A stretch of DNA of 64,000 nt from DASYLJ01 sp964404165 (GTDB lineage Bacteria > Desulfobacterota > Binatia > DP-6), in the NCBI GenBank assembly GCA_964404165.1, contig CAYOIZ010000008.1:81903-145902 (forward strand). Direction: 5' to 3'. The position numbers were made by a program, and so were the translations under genes. Positions 34,384-43,321 of the stretch are shown piece by piece (position 1 is the stretch's first letter; each line of letters opens with the position of its first letter). The notes beneath the pieces were generated by a model. It saw only the letters and a list, made by a program, of their open reading frames with translations, had not been told where the DNA came from and made no database searches.

Positions 34384-36786
34384 ATGCCGCTCGACACCTA
34401 TCGCCGCAAGCGCGACTTCCGTCGCACGCCGGAGCCGGACGGCGGGACGGTCGCGCAGGCGGGGGGGCTCTACGTCATCCAGAAGCACGCGGCGCGGCGG
34501 CTGCACTACGATCTGCGCCTCGAGCTCGACGGCACGCTCAAGAGCTGGGCGGTGCCGAAGGGGCCGAGCCTCGATCCGGCGGAGAAGCGGCTCGCGGTCC
34601 ACGTCGAGGACCATCCCATCGAGTACGGCTCGTTCGAGGGCGACATCCCGAAAGGCGAATACGGGGCCGGCCACGTCATCGTGTGGGACCGCGGGCGTTG
34701 GTCGCCGATCGGCGAGCCCGACGGTGGCTATGCCAAGGGCAAGCTCAAGTTCGTGCTCTACGGCGAGAAGCTGCGCGGCGGTTGGACGCTCGCCCGCATG
34801 GGGGGCCGCGCCGGCGACGACGGCAAGAACTGGCTGCTGCTCAAGGAGCGCGACCCCGAGGCGCGCGACGCCAGCGACGGCGACATCCTGGTCGAGCGGC
34901 CCGACAGCGTCCAGGCCGTCGAGCGCTCGCCGTTGCCGGCACGCATGGAGCCGCAGCTGGCACAGCTCGCGGAGCGGCCGCCCGAGGGCGACGACTGGCT
35001 GCACGAGATCAAGTGGGACGGCTATCGCGCGCTCTGCCGTCTCGAGAACGGCCGCGTGCAGTGCTTCAGCCGCAGTGGCCAGGACTGGACGCGGCAGTTC
35101 GCGCCAGTGGCGAAGGCGCTGGCGGCGCTGCCCGTGCAGTCGGCGTGGGTCGACGGCGAAGTGGTGGTGCTCGGTCCCGATGGTCGCACCAGCTTCGAAG
35201 GGCTGCAGGAGGCCCTGCACGACGGCCGCGGCGACATGCGCTACATGGCCTTCGACCTGCTCCATCATGACGGCGTCGACCTCCGACCGCTGCCCCTCGA
35301 GCAGCGCAAGGCACGGCTGGCGGCGCTCGTGCGCCGCATGCCGGAGGGGGTGGTCCACTTCAGCGACCACGTCGTCGGCCGTGGCGCCGCGTTCCTCGAG
35401 CACGCGGCCAAGCTCGAGCTCGAAGGCGTGCTGTCGAAGCAGCGCACGGCGCCGCATCGCGCAGGGCGCCACGCCGACTGGCTCAAGATCCGCTGCCACC
35501 AGGGACAGGAGGTCGTCATCGGCGGCTTCACCGATCCGGCCGGGTCGCGCAGCGGTCTCGGGGCGCTGCTCGTCGGCGTGCACGAGCAGGACGGCACGCT
35601 CGCCTATGCCGGACGCGTCGGCACCGGATTCTCCGATGCGCTGCTGCGGACGCTGCGTAAGCAGCTCGAGGCCATCGAGCGGAAGACCTCGCCGTTCGCG
35701 CCGTTTTCCGACGTGCCGCCACGCACGCACTGGGTGGAGCCGCGGCTCGTCGCCGTGGTGCGATTCACGAACTGGACACGCGACCTGCGCATGCGGCATC
35801 CCACGTTCGAGGGCATGCGCGAGGACAAGCCGGCGAAGGAGGTCGTGCGCGAGCTGCCGAAGAAGGCGGCCGCTGCGGAGCGCCCGCGTCGCGCCGCGGA
35901 CACGGAGACCGTCCTCGGCGTGCGGCTCACGCACCCCGACCGCGCGCTGTGGCCCGAGATCGGTCTCACCAAGCTCGAGCTCGCGCGCTTCTACGAGTCG
36001 ATCAGCGACTGGATCCTGCCGCACGTCGCCGACCGCCCGCTGTCGCTGGTGCGCGGGCCGCGCGGACACACCGGCACCACGTTCTTCCAGAAGCATCGCA
36101 TGGAGGGCATGCCCGACGTCATCGGCACCATTCGCGTCGACGACGAGGAGCACCTGCGCATCGACTCCACCGCCGGCCTGGTGGCGCTGGTGCAGATCGA
36201 CGTCCTCGAGATCCACGCCTGGGGCGCGCGCGCCGACCTGGTCGAGAAGCCCGACCGCGTCGTGCTCGACCTCGACCCGGCCGAGGACGTCCCGTGGGAG
36301 ACGGTGGTGACGGCGGCGCGTGCGGTGCGGCTGCGGCTCGAGCACCTCGACCTCGCGTCCTTCGTCAAGACGACGGGCGGCAAGGGGCTGCACGTCGTGG
36401 TGCCGTTCCAGCGCCGACACGACTGGAAACAGATCAAGGCGTTCGCGCACGCGGTGGCGTCCGACCTCGCCCGACGGGTGCCGGAGTGCTTCACCGTGAA
36501 TCCGGCCAAGGCGGCGCGTCCCGGGAAGATATACCTCGACTACCTGCGCAACACGCGCGGCGCGACGGCGGTGGCGGCCTACTCGACGCGCGCCCGCGCC
36601 GGGGCGCCCGTGTCGACGCCGCTCGGATGGGACGAGCTCTCCGTCGACGTCGGCTCGGCGCACTGGACGGTACGCAACCTGCCGGCACGGCTCGCCGGCC
36701 TGCGCAGCGATCCGTGGAAGGCGATCGCCACGACGCGGCAGTCGATCACGGCGTCAGTCCGTCGCGAGTTGCGCCTGCGGGCGTGA
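34384..36786 (+). CDS. ligD: Multifunctional DNA ligase LigD
   Basis: An 800-residue non-homologous end-joining ligase with three domains in the order phosphoesterase, ligase, polymerase. The phosphoesterase part (about 1-150) shows HAARRLHYDLRLELDG and EGDIPKGEYGAGHVIVWDRG. The ATP-dependent ligase has the AMP-accepting Lys210 (EIKWDGYRA). The polymerase (about 510-790) has LTHPDRALWPEIGLTK and the metal-binding Asp629 and Asp631 (LDLDP). It repairs double-strand breaks together with Ku; no ku gene lies in the window. The end overlaps the convergent membrane protein gene by 41 bp. Confidence 0.96.
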   Translation: MPLDTYRRKRDFRRTPEPDGGTVAQAGGLYVIQKHAARRLHYDLRLELDGTLKSWAVPKGPSLDPAEKRLAVHVEDHPIEYGSFEGDIPKGEYGAGHVIVWDRGRWSPIGEPDGGYAKGKLKFVLYGEKLRGGWTLARMGGRAGDDGKNWLLLKERDPEARDASDGDILVERPDSVQAVERSPLPARMEPQLAQLAERPPEGDDWLHEIKWDGYRALCRLENGRVQCFSRSGQDWTRQFAPVAKALAALPVQSAWVDGEVVVLGPDGRTSFEGLQEALHDGRGDMRYMAFDLLHHDGVDLRPLPLEQRKARLAALVRRMPEGVVHFSDHVVGRGAAFLEHAAKLELEGVLSKQRTAPHRAGRHADWLKIRCHQGQEVVIGGFTDPAGSRSGLGALLVGVHEQDGTLAYAGRVGTGFSDALLRTLRKQLEAIERKTSPFAPFSDVPPRTHWVEPRLVAVVRFTNWTRDLRMRHPTFEGMREDKPAKEVVRELPKKAAAAERPRRAADTETVLGVRLTHPDRALWPEIGLTKLELARFYESISDWILPHVADRPLSLVRGPRGHTGTTFFQKHRMEGMPDVIGTIRVDDEEHLRIDSTAGLVALVQIDVLEIHAWGARADLVEKPDRVVLDLDPAEDVPWETVVTAARAVRLRLEHLDLASFVKTTGGKGLHVVVPFQRRHDWKQIKAFAHAVASDLARRVPECFTVNPAKAARPGKIYLDYLRNTRGATAVAAYSTRARAGAPVSTPLGWDELSVDVGSAHWTVRNLPARLAGLRSDPWKAIATTRQSITASVRRELRLRA

Positions 36787-37357
36787 GCTGGGGCGCCGTC
36801 CTGCGTCGCGCCACGATGCGCAGCGCCAGCGCGCCGACCACGAGCAACGCCAGGGGCGCATACGCCGGCTGCGTGAAGCCGCGCGGCACGTACGCGTTCG
36901 CGAAGATGATCCACAGCAGGTAGGCGCCCGTCGTGTGGAGGAGGCTCCAGCGTCGCGCACCGAGCCACCGCACGCTGGCGTCGTTCGACGTGACGGCCAT
37001 GAGGAGGATGAAGACGTAGCCCAGGCCGCCCAGGACGAGCGCGACGGTGGAGGTGGTGGCGTCCCATCGCGTGAACAGGACCACGATCGCGATCAGGTGC
37101 AGCAGGTGCGACACGGCGAACGACAGCCCCACCTGGCGCCGGCGCCGTCGCAGCCAGGCGGTGAACGACGACTTCCAGAGCGTGCGCAGTGGGCGAGCGG
37201 CGAAGGCCGCGGCGAAGAGCACCACCGACGTCCGCGCCGTCAGACGGATCACCGCACGCACGCCCTCCTCGCCGCTGCCCACGTCGAGCAGCGTGACGGC
37301 GATCGACGCCAGGATGACGGCGGTGCAGGACGCGACGACGGGCATGGCGGGTGTCAC
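36746..37357 (-). CDS. Ferric reductase-like transmembrane protein (MsrQ/YedZ-like)
   Basis: A 203-residue integral membrane protein with about five or six hydrophobic segments and His residues spaced for haem binding (FAVSHLLHLIAIVV, WSLLHTTGAYLLWI). This resembles the ferric-reductase-like domain found in MsrQ. It would carry electrons through the membrane, but no MsrP-like partner is next to it. GTG 37357 overlaps the TGA of the upstream gene, indicating coupled translation; ATG 37345 is an alternative. The 3' end is antisense to the last 41 bp of ligD. Confidence 0.83.
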   Translation of the reverse strand: MTPAMPVVASCTAVILASIAVTLLDVGSGEEGVRAVIRLTARTSVVLFAAAFAARPLRTLWKSSFTAWLRRRRRQVGLSFAVSHLLHLIAIVVLFTRWDATTSTVALVLGGLGYVFILLMAVTSNDASVRWLGARRWSLLHTTGAYLLWIIFANAYVPRGFTQPAYAPLALLVVGALALRIVARRRTAPQLTPAGATRDGLTP

Positions 37358-37851
37358 CCGTCATGCGACGGGGCGGGAGGCTCATGCAAGGCGCGCGGAT
37401 CGAGCCGCACGATGACCGATTGCGACGTGTCGGCCACGAGGCCGATCCAGGCGTCGGCCCAGCCGTACTTGTCGGCCAGCAGGCGTCGGATGCGCTCGTG
37501 GCCGGCCTGGCCGGGCTCGGGCGTGGCACGCATCGCGAGCACGCGACCGCCGCGCACCACCTCGATCGCCGGATCGACGGCGATGTCACGGAGGAAGGGG
37601 CGGTCCGGCGTGGCCGACTCGACCCAGGAGGCGCCGTCGGCGTCGGCAATCCACACCCGTGTGGTACGCGCCGTGCCCTGGGCGTCGTGCGTGCGGAGCT
37701 CGACCACTTCGACGCCCTCGAGCGCCAGCAGCGTGATCGCCCCGAACGCCAGCGCGACCACCCCGGCCGCCACGAGCAGCGCGCGCCAACCCACGCGAGC
37801 GAGGTAGCACTGCCGCCGGCCGATCGCCAGGTCAGGTTTCCGACATCTCAC
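37354..37851 (-). CDS. Nitroreductase/quinone-reductase-like protein with membrane anchor
   Basis: A 165-residue protein with one hydrophobic segment (LLVAAGVVALAFGAITLLAL, about residues 25-44). A domain follows that resembles the deazaflavin-dependent nitroreductase-like (DUF385-type) fold: RVWIADADGASWVESA, FLRDIAVDPAIEVVRGG, RIRRLLADKYGWADAW. Such proteins bind F420 or related flavins in actinobacteria; binding here is uncertain. It may start at GTG 37794 instead of ATG 37851, which would free the divergent promoter region. It is coupled to the ferric-reductase-like gene, so the pair may form a small membrane redox unit. Confidence 0.75.
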   Translation of the reverse strand: MRCRKPDLAIGRRQCYLARVGWRALLVAAGVVALAFGAITLLALEGVEVVELRTHDAQGTARTTRVWIADADGASWVESATPDRPFLRDIAVDPAIEVVRGGRVLAMRATPEPGQAGHERIRRLLADKYGWADAWIGLVADTSQSVIVRLDPRALHEPPAPSHDG

Positions 37852-37882
37852 GCGCAGGGCCCGACCTGCCGATAGGGCAGGG

Positions 37883-39565
37883 ATGGACCCCCAGACGCTG
37901 CGTGCCCTCTGGGCCGTACTGACGGCGGTCCGTGAGTCTACCGGCTACCCGGACGTCCTCTTCCGCATCGCGCGTGCCGTCGCCGACGCCGTGCCGTGCG
38001 ATCGCGCCACCGTCTACGTGCACTCGCGGCGGCGCGGGATGTGGGTCCCGGCGGCCGATCACGGCACCCCGCCCGACGTCGTCCAGGCGTTCGTCCAGAA
38101 AGGATACGGCCCGGGGTCGTTCCCGCACGAGGACGAGCTCACCGCGGGACGGTCGGTCTACGCGGAGCGCGGCTCGGCGAGTCCGGGGATGGAGGAGATC
38201 CTCCAGCTCGCGGGCCTGCGGGCGCTGCGGGTCGTCCCGCTGATCTTCCAGGACCAGACCGAGGGGACACTTTCCTGCGGTCTCGACACCACCCCGGGGT
38301 TCACCGCCGACCAGGCGCAGGTGCTCGACCAGATCGCGCCCCAGGTGGCCCTGCTGATCCGCACCGCCCGCCTGGAGGCCGCGCACGCGCGGCTCGCGGA
38401 GCGGCGGACGCGGCTGGCGGGCTGGGCGGCGGAGGTGCTCGCCGCGGGCGATCTCGAGACGATGGGTGCGCGGCTCTGTGCCGCCAGTCGCTCGCTCTTT
38501 CGTGCCACGCGTTCGGCGCTCCTGCTGATCGAAGACGGTCTCCTCGTGCGACGTGCGACCGCAGGCATCTTCCCGCCGTCGACGCCGGTCCACATCCCCT
38601 TCGACGCCGAGCCGGCGTTCCGCGACGCCATCGCCGCCGGCACCCCGCTCGTCCTGAACGACTTCATGAACACGCCCCAGGGCCAGACCCGCCTGGCATC
38701 GATGCTGCATCCGGCGGCGCTCCTGGTGATCCCGCTCGCCGACGCGAGCGGGCCCGTCGGTGCGTTGACGGTCGTCGATCTCGACGAGAAGTTCCGCTTC
38801 GGCCCGATCGACGCCGAGGATGCGCAGCTGCTCGGCACGTTCGCCACCGTCGCCGTACGCAAGGTGATGCTGCTGGAGGCGCTGCAGCGGGCCAGCGCCG
38901 CCAAGAGCGAGTTTCTGGCGAGCGTGTCGCACGACCTGCGCACGCCGCTCAACATCCTGCTGGGCTACACGCAGCTCATCGCCGAGGGCACGTTCGGGGA
39001 CGTCACGGTCGCGCAGGCCGACACGCTGGCGCGCATGGAGCGCACCGCCGGCGCCCAGCTGACGCTCATCGACGACCTGCTGGACCTGGCGCGGATCGAG
39101 CAGGGCAAGCTCGGCTGCACCATGCGTGCAGTCCACGTCGGCGAGCTGGTCGGGGCGTTGCGCGAGATGATGGACGCGCTGCTGCGCGACCGGCCGGTGG
39201 GCTTCGAGGTGGACATCGCGATCGACGCGGTGGCGCGCACGGATCGCGAGCGACTGCGCCAGATCCTGGTGAACCTGCTCGCGAACGCGGCCAAGTTCAC
39301 GCAGGCGGGCTGCGTGCGGCTCGTGGCCGCGCGCACGGGCGAGCGCGTCGACATCACCGTCGCCGACACCGGCCCCGGCATGGAACCCGGCATCGCCAGC
39401 CAGGCGCTCGAGCCGTTCGTCCATGGCGACAGTCCGGCGGCAGGCTCGGGCCTCGGCCTCGCGATCGTCTCGCGCCTGCTGCGTCTGCTCGGCGGCGACG
39501 TCGACATCGACACCGCGCCCGGTCGCGGCACGACCGTGCGCGTGCGGCTGCCGGCCAGCTCCTAG
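37883..39565 (+). CDS. GAF-domain sensor histidine kinase
   Basis: A 560-residue soluble kinase with two GAF-type sensor domains (about 15-165 and 180-325). A HisKA domain follows with His350 (SVSHDLRTPLNILLGY), then a HATPase domain (NLLANAAKF, DTGPGM, GSGLGLAIVSRLL). No membrane segment is present, so it responds to a cytoplasmic signal such as a small molecule or redox state. No response regulator lies beside it. TAG at 39563-39565 shares bases with the stop of the convergent hydrolase gene (CTAG). Confidence 0.94.
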   Translation: MDPQTLRALWAVLTAVRESTGYPDVLFRIARAVADAVPCDRATVYVHSRRRGMWVPAADHGTPPDVVQAFVQKGYGPGSFPHEDELTAGRSVYAERGSASPGMEEILQLAGLRALRVVPLIFQDQTEGTLSCGLDTTPGFTADQAQVLDQIAPQVALLIRTARLEAAHARLAERRTRLAGWAAEVLAAGDLETMGARLCAASRSLFRATRSALLLIEDGLLVRRATAGIFPPSTPVHIPFDAEPAFRDAIAAGTPLVLNDFMNTPQGQTRLASMLHPAALLVIPLADASGPVGALTVVDLDEKFRFGPIDAEDAQLLGTFATVAVRKVMLLEALQRASAAKSEFLASVSHDLRTPLNILLGYTQLIAEGTFGDVTVAQADTLARMERTAGAQLTLIDDLLDLARIEQGKLGCTMRAVHVGELVGALREMMDALLRDRPVGFEVDIAIDAVARTDRERLRQILVNLLANAAKFTQAGCVRLVAARTGERVDITVADTGPGMEPGIASQALEPFVHGDSPAAGSGLGLAIVSRLLRLLGGDVDIDTAPGRGTTVRVRLPASS

Positions 39566-40377
39566 CCCGCGTATCGCGCCAGGAACGGCTCGACGGCGGC
39601 GAGGAAGCCGGGCGGATTGTCGCCCATGACCGAGTGTCCCGCGTTCGCCACCTCGGCGAAGCGGCTGCCCGGCACCTCGCGCTGGAAGCGGTCCGCCGCT
39701 TCCGGCGCCAGGATGGGGCTGTCGGCACCACGGATCAGCAGGGTGGGGCAGCGGAGCCGGCGCACGGCCGTCCACAGGGACTCGATGTCGCCCGCGCCGG
39801 CGCCGATGCCGGGGTCGAACTTGTAGCTCCAGCGGCCGTCCGCCCCTTCGCGCATCGCGTGCCCGAGGCGTTCGCGGATGTTCTCGAGGGTGCGCCGCGG
39901 GTTGAAGGCGTGGGCCATCGCCACCGCCTCGTCGAACGATGCGAAGTCGCGCACCGCCAGCTGCTTGCCGATGGCATCCTTGCCGGCCTGCGCGACCGTG
40001 GGCACGACGTCGACGACGACGAGCGCGGTCACGCGTTCGGGCTGTGCCGCGGCGAACGCGATCGCGTTGAGGCCGCCGAGGCTCATGCCCACGAGTGCGG
40101 CACTCCGCCAGCCCATGTGATCGAGGAGCGCTCCGACGTCACCGGCGAACGCGTCGCGGTCGTAGCGCGGCGCCCAGTCGGTGTCGCCGTGGCCGCGCTG
40201 GTCGAGCGCGACGACGTGGTGACGGCGGGCGATGGCGGGCGCCACCTCGTCGAAGCTGTGCCCGGTCTGCGCGCCGCCGTGCAGCAGCGCGACGGGTGGC
40301 AACCCGGCCGTTCCCCAGTCGAGCGCGTGGAATCGGAGACCCCGGTGAACGAAGCGGTCGTCGCGCGGCAGCGGCAT
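39562..40377 (-). CDS. Alpha/beta hydrolase
   Basis: A 271-residue hydrolase with the oxyanion motif LLHGGAQTGHSF, nucleophile Ser99 in GMSLGG, and a closing His in NAGHSVMGD. The acid residue is probably the Asp in IRGADSPILAPE. It resembles ring-cleavage or ester hydrolases of the MhpC type; the substrate is open. The gene converges on the histidine kinase and shares the CTAG at 39562-39565 as overlapping stop codons. Upstream it diverges from moeA by 49 bp. Confidence 0.9.
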   Translation of the reverse strand: MPLPRDDRFVHRGLRFHALDWGTAGLPPVALLHGGAQTGHSFDEVAPAIARRHHVVALDQRGHGDTDWAPRYDRDAFAGDVGALLDHMGWRSAALVGMSLGGLNAIAFAAAQPERVTALVVVDVVPTVAQAGKDAIGKQLAVRDFASFDEAVAMAHAFNPRRTLENIRERLGHAMREGADGRWSYKFDPGIGAGAGDIESLWTAVRRLRCPTLLIRGADSPILAPEAADRFQREVPGSRFAEVANAGHSVMGDNPPGFLAAVEPFLARYAG

Positions 40378-40426
40378 CGCGCCCGCGTAGCCCGGCGCCG
40401 GTCCCGAGTCCAGCGTTGCAGCACCG

Positions 40427-41689
40427 GTGGCCCCGCGCTATCGCTCGCGCGTGATCTCCGTCGCCGAAGCGCTGCGCGCGATGCTCGACGTGACGCCCGT
40501 CCTCGGCGCCGAACGTGTGCTGCTGCTCGCCGCCGCCGACCGCGTCGCCGCCGAGGACGTCGTCTCGGCCCGCACCGTCCCCGCCGCCGCCAACTCCGCC
40601 ATGGACGGCTACGCCGTGCGCGGCGCCGACGTCGGCACGGCTCCGGCGTCGCTCCGTGTGATCGGCAGCGCTCCCGCGGGAACGCTGCTGGACGTGCCGG
40701 TGGAGTCGGGCACGGCCGCCAAGATCTTCACCGGGTCGGTGGTGCCCGACGGTGCCGACACGGTGGTGCGGGTCGAGGACACCGAGGAACGCGACGGCGT
40801 CGTCACCGTGCGCGTCCCCATCACGACGGGGGCGAACGTGCGGCTCGCGGGCGAGGACGTCATGCCGGGAGCGGTGGTGCTCGGGCGCGGCACGGTGATC
40901 GGGCCGGCCGACGTCGGTGTGCTGGCCTCGGTCGGACGCGCCACGGTCGCGGTGTACCGCCGGCCGCGCGTGGCGATCCTGTCGACGGGGGCCGAGCTGG
41001 TCGAGGTCGACGAGGTGCCCGGGCCCGGGCAGGTGGTGAACAGCAACGCCTACCTCCTCGCCGTCGCGGTGGCCGAAGCCGGCGGCGAGGCGCACGTGCT
41101 GCCCATCGCGCGCGATCGCCTCGACGACATCCGGGCGTGCCTCGCCGAAGCCGCGACCGCCGACGTCGTGCTCTCGACCGGCGGCGTGTCGGTGGGCGAA
41201 TTCGACTTCGTGAAGGAGGCGCTCGACGGCCTCGGCGTGGAGCGGCTCTTCTGGCGCGTCGCGCAGAAGCCAGGCAAGCCGCTCACGGTCGGCCGTCGTG
41301 ACGGCACGCTGTTCGTCGGCCTGCCGGGCAATCCCGTGTCGGCGCTGGTGTGCTTCCAGGTGTACGTGCGGCCGGTGTTGCGTCGCATGGCGGGCCACCG
41401 CCGCCTGCACCTGCCCGTCGTGGAGGCCACGCTCGCGGTGTCGACGCGCAAGGCGACCGACCTGACGGAGTTCGTCCGCGTGCGACTGACGCACGGGCCC
41501 GACGGGTTCGTCGCCACGCCGGCGGCGTCGCAGAGCTCGGGCGTCCTCTCGGGCATGGCGGCGGGGGCGGGCCTGCTGGTGGGACCGCGGCGTGACGTCA
41601 CGCTCGAGGCGGGGCGTCGCTATCCGGTGCTGGTCGCGGGTGCGGACGGCCTCGCCGGCGAGGCCCCGCCCGCCGAGCTCGCGTCCTGA
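40427..41689 (+). CDS. moeA: Molybdopterin molybdenumtransferase MoeA
   Basis: A 420-residue enzyme that inserts molybdate into adenylylated molybdopterin. Typical features are AANSAMDGYAVRGADV early, then AKIFTGSVVPDGADTVVRVED, the STGAELVEVDEVPGPGQVVNSNAY region of the MoCF domain, and STGGVSVGEFDFVKEAL. GLPGNPVSALVCF follows, and a C-terminal beta domain ends the protein. GTG 40427 opens the frame; GTG 40451 would give a more usual start (MISVAEAL). It implies molybdoenzymes in this organism, though none is coded in the window. Confidence 0.95.
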   Translation: MAPRYRSRVISVAEALRAMLDVTPVLGAERVLLLAAADRVAAEDVVSARTVPAAANSAMDGYAVRGADVGTAPASLRVIGSAPAGTLLDVPVESGTAAKIFTGSVVPDGADTVVRVEDTEERDGVVTVRVPITTGANVRLAGEDVMPGAVVLGRGTVIGPADVGVLASVGRATVAVYRRPRVAILSTGAELVEVDEVPGPGQVVNSNAYLLAVAVAEAGGEAHVLPIARDRLDDIRACLAEAATADVVLSTGGVSVGEFDFVKEALDGLGVERLFWRVAQKPGKPLTVGRRDGTLFVGLPGNPVSALVCFQVYVRPVLRRMAGHRRLHLPVVEATLAVSTRKATDLTEFVRVRLTHGPDGFVATPAASQSSGVLSGMAAGAGLLVGPRRDVTLEAGRRYPVLVAGADGLAGEAPPAELAS

Positions 41690-41737
41690 CGTTTCGGGGT
41701 CGCGTCCCCGCGGAGAAGCTGCTACTTCCCGGCCCCG

Positions 41738-42496
41738 ATGGCCGACTCCGTACGGGCCGCGACCGCCGCCGCACCCGATGAGCTGCACGACCCGCGGACG
41801 CTGCGCGTCGCGCTGTCGCCCTTCCTCTTCCGCGGCATGATGGTGGGCATGGCGGCGGTGGCCGTCGCCATCCACCGCACCACCGGCAGCCAGGCCCTGG
41901 CCTGGGGCTTCGCCAAGGCGCGCGCCCGAACGCTCGAATGGTTGCTCGGCGTGCGGGTGCGGCTCGTTGGTCTCGAGCATCTCGAGCGCGGCAAGGCCTA
42001 CGTCTTCACGCCGAACCACCAGAGCCACCTCGACATCCTGACGCTGCTCGGCCATCTCCCCGGTGCGACGCGCTTCGCGGCCAAGCGCAGCCTGTGGCGT
42101 CATGCCGTCGTGGCGGCGGTGCTCGACGCGCTCGGCATGGTGCCGATCGATCGCGAGAACTCGTCGCAGGCGCACGACGCGCTCAATCGCGTCACCGCCG
42201 ACGGCCAGTCGTTCGTCGTGTTTCCCGAGGGGACGCGCAGCCGCGACGGTCGCCTGCGCGAGTTCAAGAAGGGGGCCTTCGTGCTCGCCATCCGTCTCGG
42301 CCTGCCGGTGGTGCCCGTCATCTGCCGCGGTACACGACGGCTCATGCCACGCGGCAGTCGGCTCAACGTCGTGCCGGGCGAGATCGAGATCATCATCACG
42401 CCGCCCATTCCCACCACCGGCCTCGGGTTCGACGACCGCGATGCCCTCGCCGCGCGCGTGCGCGCGGCCATCGAGGAACATCACACGGGGGTCTGA
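41738..42496 (+). CDS. plsC: 1-acylglycerol-3-phosphate acyltransferase (PlsC family)
   Basis: A 252-residue membrane-associated acyltransferase with the catalytic NHxxxxD motif (NHQSHLD, His94 and Asp99) and the FPEGTRS phosphate-binding motif at residues 162-168. A hydrophobic segment precedes the domain. It adds the second acyl chain in phospholipid synthesis. Its TGA overlaps the ATG of a VOC protein (TGATG), so the two are translated together. The TA of a GCTAC box lies 15 nt before the start and no ribosome site is seen. Confidence 0.92.
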   Translation: MADSVRAATAAAPDELHDPRTLRVALSPFLFRGMMVGMAAVAVAIHRTTGSQALAWGFAKARARTLEWLLGVRVRLVGLEHLERGKAYVFTPNHQSHLDILTLLGHLPGATRFAAKRSLWRHAVVAAVLDALGMVPIDRENSSQAHDALNRVTADGQSFVVFPEGTRSRDGRLREFKKGAFVLAIRLGLPVVPVICRGTRRLMPRGSRLNVVPGEIEIIITPPIPTTGLGFDDRDALAARVRAAIEEHHTGV

Positions 42497-42966
42497 TGAC
42501 GCTTCCGCTGCAGCGCCTCACGCACATCGGCATCTGCGTCACCGACCTCGACCGCTCGCACCGCTTCTACCGCGACCTCCTCGGCTTCACCGAAGAGCAC
42601 CGCCTCGAGATCGCGGGTCCGCCCGTCGACACGCTGCTGCGCCTGCGGGACGCGCACCTGCGCGCGATCTACCTCATGCGCGACGGCGTGCGCATCGAGC
42701 TGCTGCACTTCGAGACGCCGCCGGCGCCGGCGCGACGCGAGCGGGTGATGAACGAGCCCGGGCTGACGCACCTCTCCTTCCGGGTGAGCGATCTCGACGC
42801 CGTCCTCGACGGGCTGCGCGCGGCCGGCGAGCGCGTCGTCGAGGAGACCGTGATCCGCTTCCCGGAGTTCGAGAGCGCAGCCGCCTTCGTCGTCGATCCC
42901 GACGGTCAGCTGATCGAGCTGGTGCAGGCGCCCGGCGACCCGGCGGCGCCGCCTCAGGCCGGATAG
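42496..42966 (+). CDS. VOC family protein (glyoxalase-like)
   Basis: A 156-residue vicinal-oxygen-chelate protein with paired beta-alpha-beta motifs: LTHIGICVTDLDRSHRFYRDLLGF with the first metal His, then LTHLSFRVSDLDAVLDGL, and FVVDPDGQLIELVQ with the metal-binding Glu. The family includes methylmalonyl-CoA epimerase, glyoxalase I and ring-cleaving dioxygenases. The form HLRAIYLMRDGVRIELLHFETP is closest to lactoylglutathione-lyase-like members, but the substrate is not known. It is coupled to plsC. Its end overlaps the convergent small gene by 13 bp. Confidence 0.89.
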   Translation: MTLPLQRLTHIGICVTDLDRSHRFYRDLLGFTEEHRLEIAGPPVDTLLRLRDAHLRAIYLMRDGVRIELLHFETPPAPARRERVMNEPGLTHLSFRVSDLDAVLDGLRAAGERVVEETVIRFPEFESAAAFVVDPDGQLIELVQAPGDPAAPPQAG

Positions 42967-43229
42967 GGCGCCAACGGACGCGCGTCCTGTGCGGTGCCTC
43001 CCTCCGGATCATCGGCGCCGCACTCGTCTGCCATGCGCAGCAACCAGGACGCGAGCAACCTCGCGCGATCTGCGTGCAGGATCACACCGCCGGCGTCACC
43101 GCCGCCCGGTCCATGCACCGATAGCGCAACGCGAGGCGACTCGAGGAATCGCGTCACCCGCAGCGAAGCCCCCTCCGCAAGCGGCATGACCAACGAGTCT
43201 ACCTTGTGAAGCGGAACGACCTTTCCCAT
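42954..43229 (-). CDS. Small hypothetical protein
   Basis: A 91-residue protein beginning MGKVVPLHKVDSLVMPL. It is predicted as a compact beta-alpha domain (RVTRFLESPRVALSVHG, then a helix LLASWLLRMADE) with an Asp/Glu-rich end. It is not a family that I recognise. GGGAGAG about 6 nt before the ATG supports expression. The 3' end overlaps the convergent VOC gene. A 92-residue protein at 57614 is similar in size and also unknown, but the two do not obviously align. Confidence 0.62.
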   Translation of the reverse strand: MGKVVPLHKVDSLVMPLAEGASLRVTRFLESPRVALSVHGPGGGDAGGVILHADRARLLASWLLRMADECGADDPEGGTAQDARPLAPYPA

Positions 43230-43321
43230 GGAGCTCTCCCGACCAAGTACGCCCCAGCCAGAACCCGCTCCCTCACCCGAGCGTCATGCACCACAGGCTG
43301 TCTCGCGCTGTCAAGTTGAAA

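Noticed and set aside
33151..36663. An 1170-codon minus-strand open frame opposite ligD
   Set aside because: It is a GC-driven shadow: low-complexity Arg/Val/Asp text with no domain, while the plus strand has a full LigD.
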